A DNA stretch of 64,000 nucleotides from contig NZ_JAJSOO010000001.1 in assembly GCF_029428875.1 (NCBI RefSeq), forward strand, positions 7,040,501-7,104,500, in the 5' to 3' direction. The position numbers and the translations under genes are program-made. Shown here one piece after another: positions 57,405 to 64,000 of the stretch (position 1 is the stretch's first letter; every line of letters starts with the position of its first letter). The notes under the pieces are model-generated. The model saw only the letters and a list, made by a program, of their open reading frames with translations. It was not told the origin of the DNA and did no database searches. The DNA comes from Streptomyces sp. JH34. GTDB lineage: Bacteria; Actinomycetota; Actinomycetes; Streptomycetales; Streptomycetaceae.

Positions 57405-59384
57405 GTGGCAGTGGAGACAGCCAAGGGGCCGCGGGTATCGCTGCGGGACAGGGCGGGTTACCGGTTCGACCGCACGCTGGCCCGTTCCACCGGGACCTTG
57501 ATGGGCTGGCTCGTGATCACTTGTCTGGCCGTCGTCGTGCCGGTGAGCACGGTGCTGGTGTGGACGGATCCGGGGGCGCCCAGGTCGGTGTCCGGACGGC
57601 TGAGCGCGGCGTGGCGAACCAGTGCGGAGACGCTGCGTCTGGGCGCGGCAACCGGCACGCCGCTCCGTCTGGTGCTCTCGGCTGTGCTCGGACTGGTCGC
57701 CCTGCTGTGCGTGTCGACCCTGGTCGGAGTGATCACGACGGGCCTTGCGGAGCGGATGGCTGAACTGAGCCGCGGTCGGTCGACCGTCCTGGAGCGGGGC
57801 CACGTCGTTGTGCTCGGCTGGTCGGATCAAGTCACCACAGTGGTCCACGAGTTGGTCGCGGCCCGAGCCCCGCACAGGCCGCGGGCCATCGTGTTGCTCG
57901 CCGACCGGGACAAGGTCGAGATGGAGAGGCTCCTGACCGCCCGCGTCCCCCCGGCCGCCCGCGCCCTGATCATCTGTCGCAGTGGTCCTGCCAGTGACCC
58001 GGACGTGCTTGCGCTCGTCAGTCCGCGGACAGCGAGTAGCGTCCTCGTGCTTCCGTCGGCGGAACCGACGGCCGACGCCGAGGTGCTGCGCGTTCTGCTG
58101 GCTCTGCGCGCGGTTCTCGGTGAGGGTGCGGACGGGCCGCCGGTGCTCGCGGCGGTCCGGGACGACCGGTACCGGGCTCCGGCACGACTTGCTGCCGGCC
58201 CGCGCGGCACGGTGCTGGAGACCGACACGGTCGCGGCCCGGCTGATCGCGCAGTGCGTCGGCCGGCCCGGTCTCTCACTCGTCCTCGGTGACCTTCTCGA
58301 CTTCGCGGGCGACGAGTTCCACCTCGCCGATGCCGCCGCGTTCCATCATGGATCCTTCGGCGAAACCCTGTTGGGTCACCCGAACTCGTGCGTGGTCGGA
58401 CTGCTCACGCCCGAAGGCCGTACGCTGCTCAACCCGCCGGTGGACACCGTCGTCGTGCCGGGAAGCCGCCTCATCGTGCTCGCCCGTGACGACGTCAGCA
58501 CCCGGGTCGGGGTCTGCCGGCACCTCGTCGACCCCTCGGTGATCCTTCCGGCCTCCTCCGTGCCTGACCGTTCGACCCGGCTGCTGCTGCTCGGCTGGAA
58601 CCGGAGGGCTGCGCTCGTGGTCGGTCAGCTGCGCCGTACGGCCCGTCCCGGATCCGTGCTGGACGTGGTCACCGACAGCGCCGTACCCGGCCCGAGGCAA
58701 CCTGAGCCGGAGGACATGGAGGCGAGCGGGCACGATGTGCGCTTCCGGTCGGCGGCGCTGTCGCGACCCGAGACCCTTCTCGGGCTCGACCTGACGCCGT
58801 ACGACGGGCTGGTCGTCCTCGGCCCGGACCAGGGCGAAGGCCCGGACCACCCCGACGACTGGACTCTCATCACCTTGCTGGCCCTGCGACTGCTGGAGGA
58901 ACGCACCGGACATGAGGTCCGCCTGGTCACCGAGCTCGTCGATGACCGGAACCGCCCCTTGGCGCCGGTCAACCAAGGCTCCGACGTGATCGTCAGCGGG
59001 AAGCTGACCGGCCTCCTCATGGCCCAGATCGCACAGAACCGCCATCTGGCCCCCGTCTTCGACGAGCTGTTCTCCGCGGAGGGCGCCGGCGTGTGTCTGC
59101 GACCCGCCTCTGGGTACGTCCTGCGGGACGCCGAGGCCACTTTCGCCACCCTCGTCGCCGCGGCACGCGACCGGGGGGAATGCGCCATCGGCTACATCAG
59201 CCACGACGCGCGCACGGAGCCCACCACCGGCCATGGGGTCCGGCTCAACCCGCCGAAGGACGAGCGACGTGTCTGGAGCGCCGAGGACCACCTGGTGGTG
59301 CTGGCGACGAGCCCCGGCGCGATGTCGACCCCAGCCCCCGACCCGGCCGACGACACCGGCGCCACCACCTCTGCCGCGCCGTGA
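57405..59384 (+). CDS. CASTOR/POLLUX-related putative ion channel
   Basis: The 659-residue membrane protein has two or three N-terminal helices (LMGWLVITCLAVVVPVSTVL; LVLSAVLGLVALLCVSTLVG then VITTGL) forming a minimal pore, and two tandem RCK/TrkA-N-like Rossmann domains: HVVVLGWSDQVTTVVHELVA and, later, RLLLLGWNRRAALVVGQLRR, plus NSCVVGLLTPEGRTLLNPPV. Plant CASTOR and POLLUX, and bacterial relatives, pass K+ or Ca2+ gated by the RCK ring. GTG 57402, 57405 and 57411 are possible starts; GAGGGG (57395-57400) favours 57405 or 57411. A strong terminator follows. Confidence 0.87.
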   Translation: MAVETAKGPRVSLRDRAGYRFDRTLARSTGTLMGWLVITCLAVVVPVSTVLVWTDPGAPRSVSGRLSAAWRTSAETLRLGAATGTPLRLVLSAVLGLVALLCVSTLVGVITTGLAERMAELSRGRSTVLERGHVVVLGWSDQVTTVVHELVAARAPHRPRAIVLLADRDKVEMERLLTARVPPAARALIICRSGPASDPDVLALVSPRTASSVLVLPSAEPTADAEVLRVLLALRAVLGEGADGPPVLAAVRDDRYRAPARLAAGPRGTVLETDTVAARLIAQCVGRPGLSLVLGDLLDFAGDEFHLADAAAFHHGSFGETLLGHPNSCVVGLLTPEGRTLLNPPVDTVVVPGSRLIVLARDDVSTRVGVCRHLVDPSVILPASSVPDRSTRLLLLGWNRRAALVVGQLRRTARPGSVLDVVTDSAVPGPRQPEPEDMEASGHDVRFRSAALSRPETLLGLDLTPYDGLVVLGPDQGEGPDHPDDWTLITLLALRLLEERTGHEVRLVTELVDDRNRPLAPVNQGSDVIVSGKLTGLLMAQIAQNRHLAPVFDELFSAEGAGVCLRPASGYVLRDAEATFATLVAAARDRGECAIGYISHDARTEPTTGHGVRLNPPKDERRVWSAEDHLVVLATSPGAMSTPAPDPADDTGATTSAAP

Positions 59385-59424
59385 AGGCCGACGCACCGAC
59401 CGGTTGGGGACGCCCCGACGCGAG

Positions 59425-59464
59425 ACGCCGGTCGGCTCCTCCGGGTAGGGGAGCCGACCGGCGT
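59425..59464. terminator. Bidirectional terminator, channel / GlsB-like genes
   Basis: Perfect 15-bp arms (59425-59439 and 59450-59464) with a 10-nt loop separate the two convergent genes. Confidence 0.9.
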
Positions 59465-59492
59465 GCGGTGTGCTGTTGCGCAGGGTCCCGCG

Positions 59493-59762
59493 TCAGGCGT
59501 GGCGGCGGTTGCCGATGACGAGACGGTAGAGGGCGAGGAGGATGATCGAACCGGCGATGGCGGCGACCCAGGTGGAGAGGTCGAAGAAGCCGTCGATGGA
59601 ATCGACGCCGAAGATGACCTTCCCGAGCCAGCCACCGAGAAGACCGCCCGCGATGCCGATGAGCATGGTGATGATGATCCCGCCGGGGTCCTTGCCCGGC
59701 ATCAGCGCCTTGGCGATGAGGCCTGCGAGCAGTCCGATGAAGATCCAAGCGATGATGCCCAT
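59493..59762 (-). CDS. GlsB/YeaQ/YmgE family stress-associated membrane protein
   Basis: The 89-residue protein is almost wholly hydrophobic: MGIIAWIFIGLLAGLIAKAL, MPGKDPGGIIITMLIGIAGG and LLGGWLGKVIFG, then AAIAGSIILLALYRLVI and a basic tail. The K-D-P-G-G between the first two helices is the family hallmark. These small inner-membrane proteins are linked to envelope or general stress; the mechanism is unknown. GGAG precedes ATG 59762. Confidence 0.92.
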   Translation of the reverse strand: MGIIAWIFIGLLAGLIAKALMPGKDPGGIIITMLIGIAGGLLGGWLGKVIFGVDSIDGFFDLSTWVAAIAGSIILLALYRLVIGNRRHA

Positions 59763-59899
59763 GATGCGTCTCCTGCCGCGTCGTACCGCGTCGTGTGTAA
59801 CTGGTGTCAACACGTCGTCTGCACCGTCCGGACACTTTCAAACGCCATGGGCACGACTCCGTCATATCCGGCCCCCGCCGCCGCGAGGACGTTGTCCAC

Positions 59900-60070
59900 C
59901 GGCAGGGCGCGGTGTGGGTCACTCCCGGGGAGTTCGAGGAACTGGTGGAAGAGCTGGGGGCCGTCATCGCCCGCCGCACGCCGCAGTGCCGGTGGAGACG
60001 GCGTCCGGCACATCAGCCTCGCCCTGGCGCCCTCCAAGGCCAGGGAGACGGACGGCACGGGAAGAGCGCC
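59900..60070 (+). pseudogene. Possible C-terminal stump of an ArsR-like regulator
   Basis: QGAVWVTPGEFEELVEELGA followed, in another frame, by DGVRHISLALAPSKARETDG resembles the C-terminal part of long ArsR regulators. No winged helix or start is present. The rest of the 59763-60270 gap contains no gene. Confidence 0.3.
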
Positions 60071-60270
60071 TTCGCCTGACGCCGGGCGAGGGCCGGTGGT
60101 CCGGATCGGCCCCAAGGGCGGCACAGAAGGGGGCCATTGGGCGGATATCGAGAGGTGATCCGTGACACGGTGCGGCGTGTCGGGCACCTCTTGACGGACA
60201 ACCCTGCTCGCGGCGCCGCACGAACTTCCTCGTAGCCGAGCGCCCGCGACACACGCCCTCAAGGAATGGC

Positions 60271-61179
60271 ATGTTCACGAACAAGACTCTGGCTCGGTCC
60301 GTCCAAGCTCTGTGCGTCGGCACCGCGGCCACCTTCGCTCCCATAGCCCTGGCCCCCCACGCCTCGGCCGCGACGCTGCCGGTGGCGTGCAGCGAGACCG
60401 CTCTGCGGAACGCCATCAACACCGCCAACGGCACCCCCGGCAGCGACACCCTCAACCTGGCACCCGGCTGCACGTACGGGCTGTCGGACGAACTGCCCCC
60501 CATCACCACGCCGATCGTCGTCAACGGCAACAGCGACACCATCACCCGGACCTCGGGGACGTTCCGCATCCTCACGGTGAACGGCGGTGCTCTGACTCTC
60601 CGGGCGGCCATCCTCAGCGAGGGCGATGCCACGGGCAGCATGATCGCGAACGGAGCAGGTGGCGCCATCGTCGTCACCGGCAACGGCAGCCTCAACCTCA
60701 GCGCCGGCGTGATTCGGTCCAACGACGCCAACTTCGGCGGTGGCATCAGTGTGTTCAATGGCTCCCGGGCCCAGATCAGCGCGAGTGTCTTCACGCAGAA
60801 CACGGCGACCCAGAACGGCGGAGGCATCGTCAGCGACGGCGTGGTGACCGTCAGCGCCTCACAGATCAGCGGCAACACGGCGAACCAGAGGGGCGGCGGC
60901 ATTGCCAGCATCGGAACACTGACGGTCAGCGCCAGCAACCTCGTGAACAACACCGCACCGAACGGAGGGGGCGGCCTTGCCAACGGAGTGCCCGCAGCCC
61001 CCGGTGGCACCTCCACGGTGATCGCCAGCAACATCAGCAACAACAACGCCGGCGGTGCAAACCCCGGTGGCGTCTACAACAACGGTGGCACAGTGACCCT
61101 CCGCGCCAGCCGGGTTGCCGCCAACACCCCGAACAACTGCCTCAACAGCCCGAGTCCGGTCCCCGGCTGCTTCGGCTGA
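60271..61179 (+). CDS. Secreted right-handed beta-helix (Pmp-like repeat) protein
   Basis: The 302-residue protein has a signal peptide (to about HASA-A, residue 33) and a body of Asn/Gly/Thr-rich rungs of about 20 residues typical of parallel beta-helices and polymorphic outer-membrane repeats: NFGGGISVFNGSRAQISASV, NGGGIVSDGVVTVSASQISG, QRGGGIASIGTLTVSASNLV and NGGGGLANG. Two Cys near the start and two at the end (N-C and G-C) may form disulfides. It is probably a cell-surface adhesin or matrix protein. AAGGA precedes ATG 60271. A 16-bp terminator follows. Confidence 0.88.
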   Translation: MFTNKTLARSVQALCVGTAATFAPIALAPHASAATLPVACSETALRNAINTANGTPGSDTLNLAPGCTYGLSDELPPITTPIVVNGNSDTITRTSGTFRILTVNGGALTLRAAILSEGDATGSMIANGAGGAIVVTGNGSLNLSAGVIRSNDANFGGGISVFNGSRAQISASVFTQNTATQNGGGIVSDGVVTVSASQISGNTANQRGGGIASIGTLTVSASNLVNNTAPNGGGGLANGVPAAPGGTSTVIASNISNNNAGGANPGGVYNNGGTVTLRASRVAANTPNNCLNSPSPVPGCFG

Positions 61180-61195
61180 TCAGTGCCCTTGCAAC

Positions 61196-61230
61196 GGCTG
61201 TCGCGCGGTGCCCTGCACCGCGCGACAGCC
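61196..61230. terminator. Bidirectional terminator, beta-helix / FUSC genes
   Basis: A perfect 16-bp stem (61196-61211 and 61215-61230) with a 3-nt loop lies 16 bases after the beta-helix stop, facing the convergent FUSC gene. Confidence 0.9.
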
Positions 61231-61350
61231 CGTGCCATTTCCGGGCCCGTCGCGCCGAGTTGCTGCCGATACCCGTCGAGGTTCGCGATCCCCTCCGGCG
61301 TCTGCGGCGGTCACTCCACGTGCCTGGACAGCACGGGTCTGCCAACTCCC

Positions 61351-63585
61351 TCAGCCGCGTGCAGCCTTCTCCCCGGCACGCTCGGCGACCGGTACGTCCA
61401 GGGGGCGGGCCAGACCGACCACGCCTTCGTCGAGACGCTGCAGATGGCGCAGTACGCGGAACGTCACGGTGCCGGACGGCGGGGTGCCGGACCCGTCGTC
61501 CCGAAGCGTGGAGGCGATGCTGGCGGCCGACTGGATCTCGCCGCCGACGCCCTTGTCGCCCACATGGGCGGAGAGTACCTCGATGTTGTGCCCGATGCGC
61601 CGTCCCGCCCGGTGCAGACGGGGGTCGGCCGCGACGGTCTTGCTGTGCGGCACGAGCTCGGCGGTCGCCGCGAGCGAGCGTGCGTGGTACGCACACGTCT
61701 CCAGCAGCGCCACCAGATAGCGCACGGTCTGCCGGCGGCCCCGCAACGGGGTGATCGGGTAGGTCAACGGATTGGTGGAGTCACGCAGTTCGTCGAGCGC
61801 CGTGTCCAGGCCGCGGGCCTTGCCGAGCAGATCGGACGACGGCCCTCCGCTGAGCTGCTCCACCGCGGCGGAGGCTACATCCCCCAGCCTGTCCAGGACG
61901 GTACCCAGCAGTTCGTCGGTACGGCGGTCCGTGTGCACCGGCAGGATCAGCACCGCGGCGATGACCCCGCAGGCGGCGCCGATGGCGGTCTCCTCGATGC
62001 GCAGCACCAGGACGTCGAAACTGTACGAGTTGAGAAGGGTGTAGAGCAGACCCAGCATGGCCGTGACGAAGAAGGACATCACCGCGTAGGACAGGGGAGC
62101 GGTGAAGAACATCGCGAAGATGAAGACGAGTACCAGGGCGAACGCGACCCAGGTGTGGTCACCGACCAGTCCCGCCAGCGCGACTCCGGCCACGGCGCCC
62201 AGGAGGGTTCCCAGGAGCCGGCGGTAGCCCTTGACCAGGATCTCACCGGTGGAGGCGGTGTTGAGGAAGACCACCCAGCACGTCAGAACGGCCCAGTACC
62301 AGCGCTGGGTGGAGAGGAGTTCGCCCCCGATCATCGCCAGGACCGAGCCCACCGACACCTGGAAGGCAGCCCGTGTGGTGGGGCGCTGCAATCCCGTACG
62401 GTCGTCACCCCCGGGCTCCTCGGTGGAGGCGAGCGCGATGTCCTCCGCGTCGAACTCCTCGCGCGAACGGGTGGTCGCCGGTGAGTCGTCGGACTCGTCC
62501 TGCGGCCCGTCCAGAGCCAGTCGCAGACCGAGGACGGATCGTGCCGCCTCACCTATGCCGCGGAAGGCGTCCTGGATTCCCGCGGGGGCGGGGGGAAGCT
62601 TCTCCTCGTCGCGGTAGCCGAGCAGCCTGTTGCGGATGTGGGCGACCGCCGTGCCTCCCTCCCTCGACGCGGGCCGGTCCACCAGGAGATGGAGCGCCTT
62701 GAGGTCGCGGCGCAGGGCCATGGTCGCGTCGTCCTCGGCAGGCTTCCAGTCCCCGGTGAGCGGCACGGGCGCGTGAGGCAGATGAAGGGTGAGGGTGTCC
62801 GCACGCTCGGCACTCCGGGCGTTCAGCAGCAGCATGCCGAGCCGCTCCGTGGAGATCTCGGCGTCCGCGACCCGGCGTTGCAGCAGCGCCGCCTTGTCCG
62901 CGTCCTGGGTGCCCTCCTCCAGACGGCCCTGGATCATCAGAGCGGCTTCGTGCAGCCGCGCGGTGCTCCGCCGCATGTCGTCGAGCACCTTCTCCAACTG
63001 CTCGGGTTCGGCGTCGAGCAGTTCGATCTGCAGGGAGACGAGCTGGGCGACCCGTGTCCGGAAGGCATCGCGCAGTCGCGTCAGGACGCGCCGAGGTGTC
63101 TCCGGGACGACGGCGAACCGCACCACCGCACTGCAGCCGAACCCGATGACCAGGGCAAGACAGAGTGCGGGCAGGGCAGCCGTCGAGGCGCCGACGAACA
63201 GGGAGAGGAAGTAGATCTGAAAGCCGATGAGGCCGAGTGCCGTGCCCCGGTCGCCGAACCGCCGGCAGTAGACGGCGCCGAAGATGAGTGCGACGAAGAA
63301 GAGGTCGCCCACGATGACCTGAGAGGTCAGCAGCGCACTGAGCGACGTGGCGGCGAGTGCCACCGGCAGGCCCAGAGCGAGGGTGACCGCCTGGTCGCGT
63401 ACGAGAGTGTCCTTGATCGCGAAGGTCGCGGTCATCGCGGTCATCGCACCGGCGACCATGTGCGTGACATCGGTGCCGAGCACCGCCAGGACCATCAGCG
63501 TGAGTCCGATCGCCGCGACGGTCCGCAGCCCCGCGCTGAGCCGGAGCAACCCCGGGTCGGACGCCGCGAACCGATCCCACATCAT
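61351..63585 (-). CDS. FUSC family (fusaric acid resistance/YccS-like) membrane protein
   Basis: The 744-residue protein has an N-terminal block of about six helices (LRTVAAIGLTLMVLAVLGTD, LVRDQAVTLALGLPVALAAT, FFVALIFGAVYCRRFG), a long cytoplasmic helical middle (about 180-420; RDAFRTRVAQLVSLQIELLD) and a second helix block (QRWYWAVLTCWVVFLNTAST, GYRRLLGTLLGAVAGVALAG), then a C-terminal cytosolic region. This doubled plan is that of FUSC/AaeB efflux-type proteins. ATG 63585 is taken because the first helix starts soon after; ATG 63663 is in frame. Confidence 0.9.
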   Translation of the reverse strand: MMWDRFAASDPGLLRLSAGLRTVAAIGLTLMVLAVLGTDVTHMVAGAMTAMTATFAIKDTLVRDQAVTLALGLPVALAATSLSALLTSQVIVGDLFFVALIFGAVYCRRFGDRGTALGLIGFQIYFLSLFVGASTAALPALCLALVIGFGCSAVVRFAVVPETPRRVLTRLRDAFRTRVAQLVSLQIELLDAEPEQLEKVLDDMRRSTARLHEAALMIQGRLEEGTQDADKAALLQRRVADAEISTERLGMLLLNARSAERADTLTLHLPHAPVPLTGDWKPAEDDATMALRRDLKALHLLVDRPASREGGTAVAHIRNRLLGYRDEEKLPPAPAGIQDAFRGIGEAARSVLGLRLALDGPQDESDDSPATTRSREEFDAEDIALASTEEPGGDDRTGLQRPTTRAAFQVSVGSVLAMIGGELLSTQRWYWAVLTCWVVFLNTASTGEILVKGYRRLLGTLLGAVAGVALAGLVGDHTWVAFALVLVFIFAMFFTAPLSYAVMSFFVTAMLGLLYTLLNSYSFDVLVLRIEETAIGAACGVIAAVLILPVHTDRRTDELLGTVLDRLGDVASAAVEQLSGGPSSDLLGKARGLDTALDELRDSTNPLTYPITPLRGRRQTVRYLVALLETCAYHARSLAATAELVPHSKTVAADPRLHRAGRRIGHNIEVLSAHVGDKGVGGEIQSAASIASTLRDDGSGTPPSGTVTFRVLRHLQRLDEGVVGLARPLDVPVAERAGEKAARG

Positions 63586-63805
63586 GGCCCCGCCCCGCCG
63601 CCGCACTGCCCTCACCCTGCACTTTCTTCCGCTGTCCGCCACGATCCACGCGCTGTTCAGCATCGCACGGTGGGGAACCGGAGGACGAACGCAGGTCTAC
63701 GTCCTGTCCGATCGCGGTCCGGTCGCCTGTTCCGCGACTGCGTTCCGGGGGAGTCCGCGAGGAACCGGGACGCGTGTGCGGAGCGAAGCAGGGCACGTGC
63801 GGAGC

Positions 63806-64000
63806 ATGGCAATCCTGAGGAAAGTCGCACGCCCCCTGCTCGCCTCCGTCTTCGTCTCCGGCGGGTTCCGCACGCTTCGGGCCCCGCACTCCGTGGCCGG
63901 TGCGGCCGAGCCGGTGGCCCGGCCCGTCGCGGTGCGCGTTCCGCAGCTTCCGGACGACACGGTGCGACTCGTGCAGATCAACAGTGCCGTGCAGGTCGGT
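63806..64000 (+). CDS. DoxX family protein, N-terminal part, cut by right window edge
   Basis: Open from ATG 63806 to the last base (65 residues): MAILRKVARPLLASVFVSGG, FRTLRAPHSVAGAAEPVARP and LPDDTVRLVQINSAVQVG. The basic start, first membrane helix, G-G-F-x-x-L-R-x-P and the L-P-D-D-T-x-x-L-V-x-x-N-x-A-V-Q-V-G segment match the actinobacterial DoxX/DUF417-like proteins. GTG 63797 is an in-frame alternative start. The rest of the gene lies outside the window. It diverges from the FUSC gene with about 220 bases of spacer. Confidence 0.8.
   Translation, partial: MAILRKVARPLLASVFVSGGFRTLRAPHSVAGAAEPVARPVAVRVPQLPDDTVRLVQINSAVQVG

Overview
The window is uniformly GC-rich, with strong third-position G/C bias, GTG and TTG starts, rare TTA codons, several leaderless -10/start arrangements and families typical of actinomycetes: mycothiol-dependent MDMPI, LLM flavin oxidoreductases, DUF6204, DUF6233, an ECF42 sigma factor with its DGPF partner, a GlsB/YeaQ protein and an IdeR/DmdR iron box. 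All of this points to Streptomyces or a close relative. The mosaic of unlinked accessory genes and gene remnants suggests a chromosome arm rather than the core. I see no phage, integrase, insertion sequence or CRISPR array.

Layout. 1-9.3 kb: acetyltransferases, MDMPI, an LLM oxidoreductase, a secreted glycerophosphodiesterase, a coiled-coil/winged-helix protein, a cold-shock protein and a geranylgeranyl-reductase-like flavoprotein. 8.1-10 kb: an ArsR-type regulator and a frameshifted MFS exporter in one operon. 10.3-13 kb: DGPF protein plus ECF42 sigma factor, then a PaaX-type regulator. 13-22 kb: small regulator/enzyme pairs (ArsR/VOC, PadR/GDSL), DoxX proteins and two gene remnants. 22-31 kb: decayed hydrolase, Mrr-like nuclease, amino-acid permease, sirtuin, repeat protein, MpaB-type oxygenase, methyltransferase and XRE/cupin regulator.

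31-39.4 kb holds the most coherent block. A glycosyltransferase on the minus strand diverges from a short-chain dehydrogenase, an EamA-like transporter and a polysaccharide deacetylase. These are followed by an MfnB-like furan phosphate synthase, an aldehyde dehydrogenase, a zinc alcohol dehydrogenase and a methyltransferase. The last enzymes look like a small furan-forming pathway in a bacterium not expected to make methanofuran.

39.4-53.4 kb: VOC protein, zinc-ribbon M48 protease, a tRNA-like gene, STAS and AraC regulators, an NlpC/P60 cell-wall hydrolase behind a structured leader resembling a shortened ydaO (c-di-AMP) element, a hexapeptide acyltransferase fused to an alpha/alpha-barrel-like domain with a LacI-type operator upstream, a lipoprotein, a secreted phospholipase C, and a siderophore-interacting protein behind an iron box. 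53.4-64 kb: a decayed stretch, a PAS/SpoIIE phosphatase, a reductase, a STAS-like protein diverging from a CASTOR/POLLUX-like channel, a GlsB-like protein, a secreted beta-helix protein, a large FUSC membrane protein and a DoxX gene cut by the right edge.

Three genes carry frameshifts (MFS, GDSL, alpha/beta hydrolase) and several truncated stumps lie next to intact genes. The stumps are consistent with ongoing decay; the single-base shifts could also be sequencing errors.
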